Below are positions 26,006-35,642 of a stretch of DNA of 64,000 nt, piece by piece. This DNA comes from Agarivorans albus (GTDB taxonomy: Bacteria > Pseudomonadota > Gammaproteobacteria > Enterobacterales > Celerinatantimonadaceae): contig NZ_AP023032.1 of the NCBI RefSeq assembly GCF_019670105.1, forward strand, positions 4,410,001 through 4,474,000, given 5' to 3'. Both the position numbers and the translations under genes were made by a program. How positions within the stretch are numbered: the stretch's first letter is position 1; every line of letters begins with the position of its first letter. The notes beneath the pieces are model-generated. The model saw only the letters and a list, made by a program, of their open reading frames with translations. It had not been told where the DNA came from and made no database searches.

Positions 26006-28009
26006 ATGACTCACCCTCGTCAACAATACGCTAACGCAATCCGCGCTTTAAGCATGGACGGTGTACAACAAGCTAAGTCGGGTCACCCTGGCGCACCTAT
26101 GGGCATGGCAGACATTGCCGAAGTACTATGGCGCGACCATTTAGCACATAACCCAAGCAACCCAAGTTGGAGCAACCGCGACCGCTTTATTTTGTCTAAC
26201 GGCCATGGCTCTATGTTGTTGTACTCGCTACTTCACCTAAGCGGTTACGCACTGCCAATTGAAGAGCTTAAAAACTTCCGCCAATTGCATTCTAAAACGC
26301 CGGGTCACCCAGAATATGGTTACGCACCGGGTGTAGAAACCACTACCGGCCCACTAGGCCAAGGTATTGCTAATGCTGTAGGTATGGCGCTAGCAGAGAA
26401 AATGTTAGCCGCACAATTCAACCGCGATGGTCACGATATTGTTGACCACTTCACTTACGCCTTTATGGGCGACGGTTGTTTGATGGAAGGTATTTCTCAC
26501 GAAGTATGTTCATTGGCCGGCACCCTAGGTTTAGGTAAGCTAATTGCGTTTTGGGATGACAATGGCATCTCTATTGACGGCCACGTTGAAGGCTGGTTTA
26601 GCGATGATACGCCGGCACGTTTTGAAGCTTACGGCTGGAACGTGGTACGCGATGTTGATGGTCACGATCCTGAACAAATTAACGCAGCAATTGCCGCGGC
26701 TAAAGCCGACATCACTAAACCTACGCTAATTTGTACTAAAACCATTATTGGTTTTGGTTCACCAAATAAGTCTGGCTCGCATGATTGTCACGGTGCACCA
26801 CTAGGTGATGAAGAAATTAAAGCGGCTCGCGAATTCTTAAACTGGCCACACGCCGCGTTCGAAATCCCAGCAGATGTTTACCAAGCTTGGGATAACAAAG
26901 CTAAAGGCAGCGAGCAAGAAAACGCTTGGAACGACAAGTTTGCCGCGTACAAAAAAGCCTACCCAGAGCTAGCTGCTGAATACGCACGTCGCGTAGAAGG
27001 TCAGTTACCAGAAAACTGGAAAGCTGAAACTCAAGCTTTATTGCAACGCTTGCAAAACGAGCCAGCAAACATTGCTAGCCGCATGGCGTCTAAAAACACC
27101 CTTGATGTAATTGGTAAAATCTTACCTGAATTGCTAGGTGGTTCTGCCGACCTTGCACCATCAAACCTAACCTTCCACGCTAGCTCTAAATCAGTAAGCG
27201 CAGAAGATGCCTCAGGTAACTACCTACACTACGGTGTACGTGAGTTTGGTATGTCGGCAATGCAAAATGGTATTGCTTTGCACGGCGGTTTTGTTCCTTA
27301 CTCGGCCACCTTCTTAATGTTTATGGAATACGCCCGCAACGCGGTACGTATGGCAGCATTAATGAAGCAACGTTCTATTTTTGTTTACACCCACGACTCT
27401 ATTGGTCTTGGCGAAGATGGTCCTACTCACCAACCGGTTGAGCAAGTGGCTAGCTTACGTTTAACACCAAACATGGAAACATGGCGTCCTTGTGACCAAG
27501 TTGAATCAGCAGCGGCTTGGATCAATGCAGTAGAACGTATTGATGGCCCGAGTTCATTAATCTTCTCTCGCCAAAACCTTGCTCAACAAAAACGTAGCGG
27601 TGAGCAACTGGAGTTGATTAATCGCGGTGCTTACATTCTTAAAGACTGTAGTGGCACCCCAGAGCTTATTCTTATCGCCACTGGCTCAGAAGTAGAGCTG
27701 GCCGTTGAAGCGGCAGCTAAGCTAAGCGAGCAAGGTAAGCAAGTTCGTGTTGTATCTATGCCTTGTACCGAGCGTTTCGACAAGCAAGATGCTGCTTACC
27801 GTGAAGCAGTACTGCCAAAAGCTGTTCGTGCTCGTGTAGCAGTTGAAGCACTACAAGCCGACTTCTGGGGCAAATACGTTGGCCTAGATGGCGTAACTGT
27901 AGGTATGACAAGCTTTGGCGAATCGGCGCCTGCTGGAGAGCTATTCAAACTATTTGGCTTTACTGTAGAAAACGTAGTAGACCAAAGCTTAAGCTTGCTC
28001 AATAGCTAA
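26006..28009 (+). CDS. tkt: transketolase
   Basis: Thiamine-diphosphate enzyme of 667 residues (E. coli TktA 663). N-terminal ThDP-binding motif with [12 protein letters not shown] near residue 154, the conserved [13 protein letters not shown] near 65, central PP domain with [11 protein letters not shown] near 472, and C-terminal domain. Converts xylulose 5-phosphate made by XylB into glycolytic intermediates together with transaldolase. RBS AGGA lies upstream. A strong terminator follows. Confidence 0.97.
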   Translation: MTHPRQQYANAIRALSMDGVQQAKSGHPGAPMGMADIAEVLWRDHLAHNPSNPSWSNRDRFILSNGHGSMLLYSLLHLSGYALPIEELKNFRQLHSKTPGHPEYGYAPGVETTTGPLGQGIANAVGMALAEKMLAAQFNRDGHDIVDHFTYAFMGDGCLMEGISHEVCSLAGTLGLGKLIAFWDDNGISIDGHVEGWFSDDTPARFEAYGWNVVRDVDGHDPEQINAAIAAAKADITKPTLICTKTIIGFGSPNKSGSHDCHGAPLGDEEIKAAREFLNWPHAAFEIPADVYQAWDNKAKGSEQENAWNDKFAAYKKAYPELAAEYARRVEGQLPENWKAETQALLQRLQNEPANIASRMASKNTLDVIGKILPELLGGSADLAPSNLTFHASSKSVSAEDASGNYLHYGVREFGMSAMQNGIALHGGFVPYSATFLMFMEYARNAVRMAALMKQRSIFVYTHDSIGLGEDGPTHQPVEQVASLRLTPNMETWRPCDQVESAAAWINAVERIDGPSSLIFSRQNLAQQKRSGEQLELINRGAYILKDCSGTPELILIATGSEVELAVEAAAKLSEQGKQVRVVSMPCTERFDKQDAAYREAVLPKAVRARVAVEALQADFWGKYVGLDGVTVGMTSFGESAPAGELFKLFGFTVENVVDQSLSLLNS

Positions 28010-28030
28010 GATTTTTACCTATCGAGCTAA

Positions 28031-28059
28031 AGGCGCTGATGATTCAGCGCCTTTTTTTT
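28031..28059 (+). terminator. tal-tkt terminator
   Basis: GGCGCTGA / TCAGCGCC arms with a four-base TGAT loop and eight T residues directly after. Confidence 0.95.
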
Positions 28060-28208
28060 CATCTTTAAATGATGTTAATTGACAAGCAAAGCCGAAAAAG
28101 TAAGACTCAACTCACCAAACCAAAGTATTTACTCTAGCTAAACCACTGATCTTAAACAGCTGTCTATACTTGTTGTTGGGGCTTGAAAGAAACTAAAAAG
28201 GACTGTTT

Positions 28209-28958
28209 TTGCAGCTATTCTCAAGGGTAATGATAACGCTTATCGTAAGCTTGCTTGTTAGCCAAGTAAAAGCGGATCCCTTACGTTTAGTTTATCCAAA
28301 TTTTCCTCCTTATACTTATGCCAGTGACGAGCAACCAGCTGCTGGTAATTTTCTGGTCGACAAAATCATGCAAGTGCTGGAACAGCCCTACAAAATGGCC
28401 CCGGTACCCAACTACAAACGCGCGCTTAGCGATGTGCAATACGGCGTGGCCGATGGTTTTTTCTTTGCATCTCAGAACAGCCAACGCGATGCAATCGCCG
28501 AGTTTTCTAAGCCCATTGTTTACAACAATTGGAGTTGGTTTTTCCGCTATGACAGCTATTTCGATCCAGACGCCAACAACTTTAAAACCGATGTAAAAGT
28601 AGCCTCAATTGAAGGAACCAATACCTTACGCTGGCTTAATACTCATCACTTCAAGGTGGTTGGCAAGCAAAAAAATGTCGCTAAACTTGCGCAGCTACTG
28701 TTTGACCTAAAACGCATAGACGCCGCATTTTTGTCGGCCGATGTATTTAAAAGTAGCCATGTTCACCCCAACCTAGTAAGTGGTGAATATATTGAAGTTG
28801 TACAGCGTTCCGCCCCCTTTGGTATCTACATTTCTAAGGCTTACTTGGAAAAACATCCCGGCTTTATGCAAGACCTCAACCGTGCAATTAGCGAAGTGCA
28901 AAACAAATACTTAGACAATACTTACTCGTTGTCGGGACTAAAGCGCAACACTGATTAA
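28209..28958 (+). CDS. lone periplasmic solute-binding protein (type 3)
   Basis: A 249-residue SBP_bac_3-type protein with a signal peptide (cleavage after VKA near residue 22) and the two-lobe fold, visible as LRLVYPNFPPYTY at the N-terminus. TTG start at 28209 is used because AAGGA is seven bases upstream; an ATG at 28230 also gives a signal peptide. There are no permease or ATPase genes beside it, so it is either a lone receptor or shares a distant transporter. It lies between tkt and xylA, but a sugar ligand is only a guess. A relative lies at 32786. Confidence 0.72.
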   Translation: MQLFSRVMITLIVSLLVSQVKADPLRLVYPNFPPYTYASDEQPAAGNFLVDKIMQVLEQPYKMAPVPNYKRALSDVQYGVADGFFFASQNSQRDAIAEFSKPIVYNNWSWFFRYDSYFDPDANNFKTDVKVASIEGTNTLRWLNTHHFKVVGKQKNVAKLAQLLFDLKRIDAAFLSADVFKSSHVHPNLVSGEYIEVVQRSAPFGIYISKAYLEKHPGFMQDLNRAISEVQNKYLDNTYSLSGLKRNTD

Positions 28959-29331
28959 GTGCCCTTATACACTCAATAAATCAAACACTCGCAACGAATT
29001 GCTGCAATTAACTCATACCAGCATTTACCGCTAGGCAAACATGGGTTTCATGCCATACAAGATAAGATGAATAGCTTTTCATCCAGTGTTTACCGCTTAA
29101 AACACCACTAAATAGCATTACGAAATTTCACACACCCGCAATGTTATTGCAGATTTTTTGAAAATTCCTAAAAAAGCGCTGTTTAAAACGCGAGTTAGCG
29201 CACGAAAAGTAAATAGCTGAAAAAAGTCTGCATTTTTCATAATTGAGAGAAAGCTAAGCAAGGCTAACAATAAGCTCACAGAAGGAGATTGGTTCTCCGA
29301 TGAAAACGCATTCTTTTTTAGGAGTAGTTCC
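28959..29331. promoter_or_regulatory. 373-base intergenic region before xylA
   Basis: Contains the candidate XylR box at 29235-29248, a GGAGA/TCTCC hairpin at 29284-29298 and a 32-codon overlapping leader frame starting at 29300. The rest is A/T-rich with no supported gene. Presumably the xylA promoter lies here. Confidence 0.6.
29235..29248 (+). promoter_or_regulatory. candidate XylR box upstream of xylA
   Basis: TTTTCATAATTGAG differs in one base from the site upstream of xylB (21628-21641). From memory the E. coli xylA XylR site also contains CATAATTGAG, but I cannot verify this here. Confidence 0.5.
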
Positions 29332-29398
29332 ATGGCTCAATATTTTGACCAGTTTGAAAAAATCGCATACGAAGGACCAGAGTCCACTAACCCACTAG
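29300..29398 (+). other. possible overlapping leader ORF of xylA
   Basis: ATG at 29300 with AAGGAG twelve bases upstream opens a 32-residue frame, [12 protein letters not shown] and so on, ending within xylA (TAG at 29396-29398). It overlaps the xylA start in another frame. Spacing is long, so translation is doubtful. Confidence 0.22.
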
Positions 29399-30654
29399 CG
29401 TTCCGTCACTACGACGCGAAAAAAGTAATCATGGGTAAAACCATGGAAGAGCACCTACGTTTTGGTGCTTGTTACTGGCATAACTTCTGCTGGGATGGTT
29501 TTGATATCTTTGGTACTGGCACTTTCGACCGTCCTTGGCAGAAGCCTGGCAACGCGCTTGAAATGGCTAAGATGAAAGCTGACGTAGCCTTCGACTTCTT
29601 CTCTAAAGTAGGCACGCCTTACTACTCGTTCCACGACGTAGACGTAGCTCCAGCAGGTAACTCTATTAAAGAGTACGCTGAAAACATGAAAGTAATGATG
29701 GACGTTCTTGCTCAGAAACAAGACGAAACCGGCATGAAACTTCTTTGGGGTACAGCAAACGCATTCTCAAATGCACGTTACATGTCTGGCGCTGGCTCTA
29801 ACCCTAACCCAGAAGTATTTGCTTACGCTGCGAGCCAAATCTTTACTGCTATGAACGCAACCAAAATGCTAGGTGGTGAAAACTACGTATTATGGGGCGG
29901 CCGTGAAGGTTACGAAACATTGCTAAATACCGATCTACGCCAAGAGCGTGAGCAGTTAGGTCGCTTGTTCCAAATGGTTGTAGAGCACAAACACAAAATT
30001 GGCTTTACCGGCACAATCTTAATTGAGCCAAAGCCAGCTGAGCCTACTAAGCATCAATACGACTACGATACAGCTACTGTATACGGCTTCTTGAAGCAGT
30101 TCGGTCTAGAAGACGAAGTGAAAGTAAACATCGAAGTTAACCACGCAACTCTAGCGGGTCACTCTTTCCACCACGAAATTGCGACAGCTATTTCACTAGG
30201 TCTATTTGGTTCTATTGATGCTAACCGCGGTGATGCGCAACTGGGTTGGGATACTGACCAATTCCCTAACAGTGTTGAAGAGTGGACGCCAGTAATGTAC
30301 GACATTCTGCGCTCTGGTGGCTTTAAAGATGGTGGTTTAATGTTTGATACTAAACTACGTCGTCAAAGTATCGATCCAGCCGACTTCTTCCACGGCCACA
30401 TTGGCGGAATGGACACTTGTGCATTAGCACTTGAGAAAGCCGCTAGCCTAATTGAGAGCCAAGAAATCAGCAACATCGTTGCAGATCGCTACGCTGGTTG
30501 GAGCGGTGACCTAGGTAAAGCCATTATGACTGGCGATTACAGCCTAGAGTCTTTAGCAACTCAAGCCATTGGCGACAACATTGACCCTAAACACGTATCA
30601 GGTCGTCAAGAAGAGCTAGAAAACATTGTTAACAAACACATTTTTAGCAAGTAA
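29332..30654 (+). CDS. xylA: xylose isomerase
   Basis: Converts D-xylose to D-xylulose. Length 440 equals the E. coli enzyme. The catalytic histidine H101 and D104 are in [11 protein letters not shown], and metal-binding residues occur in [15 protein letters not shown] near 228 and WDTDQFPN near 307. This is the class II (long N-terminus) type. RBS TAGGAG lies nine bases before the ATG. Monocistronic between a regulatory gap and a strong terminator. Confidence 0.97.
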   Translation: MAQYFDQFEKIAYEGPESTNPLAFRHYDAKKVIMGKTMEEHLRFGACYWHNFCWDGFDIFGTGTFDRPWQKPGNALEMAKMKADVAFDFFSKVGTPYYSFHDVDVAPAGNSIKEYAENMKVMMDVLAQKQDETGMKLLWGTANAFSNARYMSGAGSNPNPEVFAYAASQIFTAMNATKMLGGENYVLWGGREGYETLLNTDLRQEREQLGRLFQMVVEHKHKIGFTGTILIEPKPAEPTKHQYDYDTATVYGFLKQFGLEDEVKVNIEVNHATLAGHSFHHEIATAISLGLFGSIDANRGDAQLGWDTDQFPNSVEEWTPVMYDILRSGGFKDGGLMFDTKLRRQSIDPADFFHGHIGGMDTCALALEKAASLIESQEISNIVADRYAGWSGDLGKAIMTGDYSLESLATQAIGDNIDPKHVSGRQEELENIVNKHIFSK

Positions 30655-30686
30655 CACCTAGTACAATTCCTTATTTGTATTAAGTT

Positions 30687-30714
30687 AGCCGACGCTTAGC
30701 GTCGGCTTTTTTTA
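30687..30714. terminator. xylA terminator
   Basis: AGCCGACGC / GCGTCGGCT, nine pairs, loop TTA, then seven T. It overlaps the 3' end of the convergent GFA gene (stop region at 30712-30714). Confidence 0.95.
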
Positions 30715-31074
30715 TTTTGGTTCAGTAGATAACTCTGCGCCCTTTACCAAACTCACCGTTAAGCTCAATGGGTCGACGCCTTCCAAACAACCTGCATTTA
30801 CCCGAGTAAGCTCTGGCGCAGAGCGAGGGTTGTGGAAAGTATAAATTCCGCAGTGTTTACAAAAGTAATGCTTCGCTATTTGAGTATTCCACTGATACAA
30901 GCTTAAGGCCTGCTCACCTTGCAACAGCTCAAAACTGTCTTCTTCCGCGGTTAGCATCACAGCTCCCTTACGCCTACACAAACTGCAATTACAACGCAGC
31001 GCAGACTCTAGACTGGTGCGTAGGCTAAATTTAACCGCACCGCAGTGGCACTGGCCTTGATAATGTTGAGCCAT
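30712..31074 (-). CDS. GFA family (glutathione-dependent formaldehyde-activating-like) protein
   Basis: A 120-residue zinc-binding protein of the GFA/CENP-V family. The zinc motifs are CHCGAVKF, CNCSLCRRKG and YFCKHCGIYTFH. The family includes a glutathione-dependent formaldehyde-activating enzyme, but most members are uncharacterised. ATG at 31074 is preferred because AAGGAG lies seven bases before it; the longer frame from 31104 has no such site. Convergent with xylA. Confidence 0.85.
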   Translation of the reverse strand: MAQHYQGQCHCGAVKFSLRTSLESALRCNCSLCRRKGAVMLTAEEDSFELLQGEQALSLYQWNTQIAKHYFCKHCGIYTFHNPRSAPELTRVNAGCLEGVDPLSLTVSLVKGAELSTEPK

Positions 31075-31288
31075 TTTCTTCTCCTTGCTACTAAGGGCAA
31101 ACATAAACCGAACTGTTTGGGCGTAGTCACAATCGAGCCCTGAGCTGAAGGCTTTTTACAAAACACTTCTCAATGGCTCATCGCTGCAACAAATTAGCCA
31201 ATAAAGCCCGACTAAATAACAACTAGCCCTAGCGACCCACCTTAAATTGCACTACCATTAATAACAATTAACTCATTACAGGTAGAAC

Positions 31289-32134
31289 ATGGATCGTTCG
31301 TTTAGCACCAAGCTTAGCCTATGTATGCTTTTTTTTAGCTCGTATCCGCTATTAGCAAAAACACCACAACCGCCAGCATTGGTATTAGCTAGTGATTACC
31401 AACAGGGCTTAGACCTTCAAGATTACTGGGTATGTGAAAAATACGATGGCGTAAGGGCCTATTGGGACGGTAAGCAATTATTTAGTCGAGCCGGCCACGT
31501 GATTAACCTTCCCAGCGCCTTAAGCGAGCAACTACCAGAGGTTGCTGTAGATGGAGAGCTTTGGTTAGGCAGAGGCCAATTTAGTGATTTAGTCAGCCTA
31601 ATCAAACAACAAGATGTAAACTTAAACAAATGGCAACAAGTTCAATTTGTGGTGTTTGATTTACCCAACTATCCTGGCCCTTATCAGCAGCGCTACCGCC
31701 ATTTGCAAACCCTTAGCAGTGCAAGCGAGTTTATGCGTGTGCCAGTTTATCGCGCCTACCCAGGGCGACCAAAACTAGAGCAGCAGTTGGCTAAGATCAG
31801 TGCTGAGGGTGGTGAAGGATTAATGCTGCGCGACCCTAAATCTATGTACCTTCCAACACGCAGCAATGCGCTCATTAAATACAAAAGCTACCAAGATGCC
31901 GAGGCTAAAGTCATTGCGTATAGTGATGGTAAAGGCAAATACCGAGGTATGCTTGGAGCCTTGGTAGTTCAAGACCAACAGGGTCGGCAGTTTAAAATAG
32001 GCAGTGGTTTAAGCGATCAATTACGCGCCGATCCACCACCTATTGGCAGCTTGGTTGAGTATCGTTATAACGGTCTCACAGAACATGGTAAACCCCGCTT
32101 TGCGCGCTTTGTTAGGGTTCACCAAACCTTATAA
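31289..32134 (+). CDS. exported ATP-dependent DNA ligase (LigE-like)
   Basis: A 281-residue minimal ATP-dependent DNA ligase of the LigE type. Motif I KYDG has the adenylated lysine at K51, motif III is VDGELWLG, motif IV EGLMLRDP, motif V LIKYKSYQDAE, followed by an OB-fold domain. The first 23 residues form a signal peptide (cleavage after Leu-Ala near 23), so the enzyme should be periplasmic, as proposed for LigE of Haemophilus and Neisseria, perhaps for repairing or joining extracellular or incoming DNA. RBS CAGG precedes ATG. Confidence 0.88.
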   Translation: MDRSFSTKLSLCMLFFSSYPLLAKTPQPPALVLASDYQQGLDLQDYWVCEKYDGVRAYWDGKQLFSRAGHVINLPSALSEQLPEVAVDGELWLGRGQFSDLVSLIKQQDVNLNKWQQVQFVVFDLPNYPGPYQQRYRHLQTLSSASEFMRVPVYRAYPGRPKLEQQLAKISAEGGEGLMLRDPKSMYLPTRSNALIKYKSYQDAEAKVIAYSDGKGKYRGMLGALVVQDQQGRQFKIGSGLSDQLRADPPPIGSLVEYRYNGLTEHGKPRFARFVRVHQTL

Positions 32135-32140
32135 TTGAGG

Positions 32141-32677
32141 CTATTTCAGGTTTTTGTTGAGCTCTACGTCGACCAAGTAATCACCCTCTAGCCAGTTACG
32201 GCCAATCAGCAATTTGTAATGCATTTTGCTGCGATCGCGTAAGTTAACATCTACGGTTTTTGCCTGCCCTTGCCAGGCAATCGCCAAGGCAACTTTGTAG
32301 CGAATTTCTAGACCTTGAGAATTACGCACCGCTGCAACATCGGTAATTAAGGCCTTACCTTGGTGCTTTTCACCGTGTTCGTTCTCGGTGGTAAATTGTA
32401 AATATTTGCCAATGTTCTTGCGCATAAGTGGTCGCACAACCGACTTCTGTTCGGCCTCGCTGTAATCAGCAGGGTCAATGTTTTCACCGTCGATAACTCG
32501 CATGTCTTCCGCATGCAAAGAAGTGCTAGCCGCTCCGGTATCAATTCGAGTTAAAAACCTTAAGTTGGCTTCTACTACTTTTACATGCTCGGCGGCGCCA
32601 ACTGTTTGCTTCTCGGCCATTGCGCTACTTACTACAGCAAGTACTAGCGTTACGGCTACTAGTAATTTCTTTAACAC
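32141..32677 (-). CDS. exported RimB-like retropepsin-fold protein
   Basis: A 178-residue member of the same PF05618 family as the protein at 11880, but with a signal peptide (VVSSAMA near residue 21). The key motif is RIDTGAASTSLHAED near 44-58 and the C-terminal block is KLLIGRNWLEGDYLVDV. Being periplasmic, it cannot act on ribosomes directly, so its substrate must differ. Convergent with the exported ligase, stop codons six bases apart. Confidence 0.82.
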   Translation of the reverse strand: MLKKLLVAVTLVLAVVSSAMAEKQTVGAAEHVKVVEANLRFLTRIDTGAASTSLHAEDMRVIDGENIDPADYSEAEQKSVVRPLMRKNIGKYLQFTTENEHGEKHQGKALITDVAAVRNSQGLEIRYKVALAIAWQGQAKTVDVNLRDRSKMHYKLLIGRNWLEGDYLVDVELNKNLK

Positions 32678-32785
32678 ATTCCACCTCTTATATTGTCACG
32701 AAAACAGCACACTAATGGGTTAATAGCGGCTGTTTAAAGTCGCATACCTTAGCATGATTCTTTATACTTTGCGGCAAGCTCAAGG

Positions 32786-33538
32786 ATGAGGACTCAAATG
32801 AGACGACTCGCAGTTTTCTTACTAATCATCAGCTCTGGCCTGTGCCAAGCAAAAGCCATCGATATACAAAGCTTTGTTTTTCCACCTTATATAATGCTCA
32901 ATGCTCAAGGTAAGGCCGAAGGCATCATTGTAGAATTGATTCAACAAAGCTTTGAAAAACTAGATGTTGAAGCCAACTTTGAAATAAGCAATTGGGCCCG
33001 CGCGTTTGCTAAAGTAAAAAGCCACCAAAGCCAGGGCTTAATTCCCACTATGCGAACTCCCGACCGTGAAGCGTATTTTTATTATCCTGATACGGCGTTT
33101 TTACTGCTAGATCAGCATTTAATTGCTCATAGCTCTTGGCAAGGAAATCAGTTCTCTGGTGACTACGCCGAGCTAGATGACTACCGTATAGGAAAAGTTC
33201 GCAATGCCCGCATCTCACCAAGTTTTGATAATGCACTAAGTCAGCAAGTATTCGACGTTGAGAAACACAACAGTGTAGAAGGGTTGGTTAAATCCTTATT
33301 GCGCGGACGACTAGACATGATTGCCACCGACAGTCGCCAAGCTAAGTTAGTTGCCATGCAGGAGGGCCAAGCAGACAGTATCAAGCTGATTAAACCTGCC
33401 TTGGGACAAGTACCGGTATACCTAGCCTTTAGCAAACAACAAGTAGACCTTGAGTTTGTTGAGCGCTTTGATCAGCAACTTAAGCTGCTACTAGAGCAAG
33501 GGGCACTAGAACAGCTAGAAGCAAAATATTTGCACTAG
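32786..33538 (+). CDS. lone periplasmic solute-binding protein
   Basis: A 250-residue SBP_bac_3-like protein. It has a signal peptide (cleavage after AKA near residue 24), N-terminal lobe IDIQSFVFPPYIMLNAQGKAEG (shown in part) and typical hinge regions. No transporter partners are adjacent, as with the protein at 28209. Its stop codon overlaps the end of thiH (convergent) by four bases. Ligand unknown. Confidence 0.75.
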   Translation: MRTQMRRLAVFLLIISSGLCQAKAIDIQSFVFPPYIMLNAQGKAEGIIVELIQQSFEKLDVEANFEISNWARAFAKVKSHQSQGLIPTMRTPDREAYFYYPDTAFLLLDQHLIAHSSWQGNQFSGDYAELDDYRIGKVRNARISPSFDNALSQQVFDVEKHNSVEGLVKSLLRGRLDMIATDSRQAKLVAMQEGQADSIKLIKPALGQVPVYLAFSKQQVDLEFVERFDQQLKLLLEQGALEQLEAKYLH

Positions 33539-34647
33539 CCTAGTACCCGATCCCAGTCTTTCCACACCACTTGGTAGCCAGCTTGTTTTACTGCATCGGC
33601 GACTACTTCTGGGCGGCGTTCGTCACTAATTTCAAACTGTTCAAGCGCTTTGGTGCTATCGTCTGCATAACCACCAGGCTGAGTGCTCGAAAACGCACTC
33701 ATGCTGGTAATGCCAAGTGGAATAGCATGATTACGGAAGTGCTCAGACTCACGGGTAGATAATGACAGCTCAACATCTGGGTTAAACAAACGATAAGCAC
33801 AAATAAGTTGTACTAATTGTTTGTCGGTCATCACCGATTTGGGCTGGAAGCCGCCTTCACAAGGGCGCAAACGTGGAAAAGAAATTGAAAACTTACTCCG
33901 CCAATATTTGCGCTCTAAATATTGCAAATGAGCAGCTACATAAAAACAGTCACTGCGCCATTCATCCAAACCAATTAATGCGCCAATGCCCATTTTTCGA
34001 ATGCCGGCTTCTCCTAAACGCTCTGGAGTTGCAAGGCGAAAATCGAAATCGCGTTTTTTACCTTTAGGGTGAACCTCGGCATAACGGTGGCGATTATACG
34101 TTTCTTGATAAACCATCACTGCGTCTAAGCCAAGGCTAATCAATTCCTCATACTCGTCTTGCTCAAGAGGCTGAACTTCCATAGAAACATGAGAAAAACG
34201 CGCCTTAATTCTTGGCAGAACTTCGCGAAAGTAGTCCATACCCACTTTACGTTCCGACTCACCGGTAACTAATAGAATGTGGTCAAAGCCAAGCTGCTTA
34301 ATAGCTTCTAGCTCAGCGTCTAACTGCGCCATATCTAAGGTGACGCGACGAATTTTGTTGCCCATGGAAAAGCCACAATAGTCACAAACATTGCTGCACA
34401 TATTGCTGAGATATAAAGGGATATAGAATTGCTGAGTTTTGCCAAAGCGCTGCTGAGTTAAACGCATACTGCGCTGTGCCATAAGCTCAATATAAGCTTC
34501 AGCAGCCGGTGAAATAAGCGCCTGAAAGTCATCAAGGTCCAGCTTATCTTTGGCCAGCGCTCGCTCTACATCAGCAGCGGTTTTACTGTTTATTGCCATA
34601 TGAACAGCGGTATTGTCGTAACGGGCTAAATGCTCAGCAAAACTCAT
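33535..34647 (-). CDS. thiH: 2-iminoacetate synthase ThiH
   Basis: Radical SAM enzyme that cleaves tyrosine to dehydroglycine for thiazole synthesis. The 4Fe-4S motif CX3CX2C is C84, C88, C91 in SNMCSNVCDYCGFS. Length 370 (E. coli 377). It forms a complex with ThiG. This is the tyrosine route rather than the ThiO glycine-oxidase route. Last gene of the thi operon, 12 bases after thiG. Confidence 0.96.
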   Translation of the reverse strand: MSFAEHLARYDNTAVHMAINSKTAADVERALAKDKLDLDDFQALISPAAEAYIELMAQRSMRLTQQRFGKTQQFYIPLYLSNMCSNVCDYCGFSMGNKIRRVTLDMAQLDAELEAIKQLGFDHILLVTGESERKVGMDYFREVLPRIKARFSHVSMEVQPLEQDEYEELISLGLDAVMVYQETYNRHRYAEVHPKGKKRDFDFRLATPERLGEAGIRKMGIGALIGLDEWRSDCFYVAAHLQYLERKYWRSKFSISFPRLRPCEGGFQPKSVMTDKQLVQLICAYRLFNPDVELSLSTRESEHFRNHAIPLGITSMSAFSSTQPGGYADDSTKALEQFEISDERRPEVVADAVKQAGYQVVWKDWDRVLG

Positions 34648-34659
34648 GGGCTTCTCTAA

Positions 34660-35427
34660 TTACAAAGTATCTAAAAATGCAGTGAGGGGACTCGATGCCT
34701 CGGCGTGACGCAACTCTGCGCCCAAACCTGCCAAGTAGGCACTACGCCCAGCTTCAACTGCTTGAGCAAAGGCTTTAGCCATTGCCACCGGATCTTTAGC
34801 CACAGCCATAGCAGTATTAACCAACACCGCATCTGCGCCTAACTCCATAGCAAGAGCAGCATCGGAAGGCGCTCCAATACCCGCATCAACCACTACCGGT
34901 ACATTGGCTTGCTCGATAATAATCTCTAAGAAATCGCGGCTACGTAGCCCTTTGTTAGTGCCAATAGGCGCGCCTAAGGGCATCACCGCAGCACAACCAA
35001 CATCTTCAAGGCGTTTGCATAATACTGGGTCGGCATGTACATAAGGCAACACCACAAAACCTTGTTCTACCAGCTTCTCTGCTGCGGTTAAGGTTTCGAT
35101 AGGATCGGGCATTAAATACTTAGGATCTGGATGAATTTCTAATTTGAGCCAATTAGTGCCTAGAGCTTCTCGGGCTAACTGGGCGGCAAATATCGCTTCT
35201 TCTGCGTTACGTGCCCCCGAGGTATTAGGCAATAGATTCACACCAGCTTGAATAAGCGGAACCAGAATATCGTCTTGCTGGTCTTGCGCATCGACACGTT
35301 TCATCGCCATAGTAACTAGCTGGCTACCGCTGGCTTGAATACTTTGGCTCATTAACTGTGGGGTCGCAAATTTGCCAGTGCCGGTAAACAAACGGCTGGT
35401 AAAACTCTTATCTGCAATCTTTAACAC
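34660..35427 (-). CDS. thiG: thiazole synthase ThiG
   Basis: Forms the thiazole phosphate ring from deoxyxylulose 5-phosphate, dehydroglycine and ThiS thiocarboxylate. GTG start at 35427 is chosen because GAGGAAG lies eight bases before it and the frame gives the standard length of 255; a longer frame from 35505 runs over thiS. Conserved motifs include [11 protein letters not shown] near the N-terminus, [12 protein letters not shown] near 75, and the [14 protein letters not shown] phosphate loop near 180. Schiff-base lysine is in MAMKRVD near residue 43. Confidence 0.95.
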   Translation of the reverse strand: MLKIADKSFTSRLFTGTGKFATPQLMSQSIQASGSQLVTMAMKRVDAQDQQDDILVPLIQAGVNLLPNTSGARNAEEAIFAAQLAREALGTNWLKLEIHPDPKYLMPDPIETLTAAEKLVEQGFVVLPYVHADPVLCKRLEDVGCAAVMPLGAPIGTNKGLRSRDFLEIIIEQANVPVVVDAGIGAPSDAALAMELGADAVLVNTAMAVAKDPVAMAKAFAQAVEAGRSAYLAGLGAELRHAEASSPLTAFLDTL

Positions 35428-35438
35428 AAGGCTTCCTC

Positions 35439-35642
35439 TTATCCGCCAGCAATGGCGCGAAATACTCTTACTTTGGCTTGGTCTGCCAGCTTGGTGCTTG
35501 CCCATTCGCTGCGAGTCACAATGTTGCCATTAAGCACCACCGCAATGCCTTCGGGTGCTTGCTGGTGTAATGCTAATAGTTGCTCAATGTTGAGCTCAGC
35601 ATCAAGCGACTGTGCTTGACCATTAAATTCAATATTTATCAT
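35439..35642 (-). CDS. thiS: sulfur carrier protein ThiS
   Basis: A 67-residue ubiquitin-fold carrier ending in Gly-Gly (RAIAGG), which ThiF adenylates and which becomes a thiocarboxylate donating sulfur to thiazole. [13 protein letters not shown] is the typical core. Its start overlaps the stop of thiF by four bases. Confidence 0.95.
   Translation of the reverse strand: MINIEFNGQAQSLDAELNIEQLLALHQQAPEGIAVVLNGNIVTRSEWASTKLADQAKVRVFRAIAGG

Noticed and set aside
35428-35505. Longer thiG start inside thiS
   Set aside because: The extension is thiS in another frame; GTG 35427 with GAGGAAG gives the normal ThiG.
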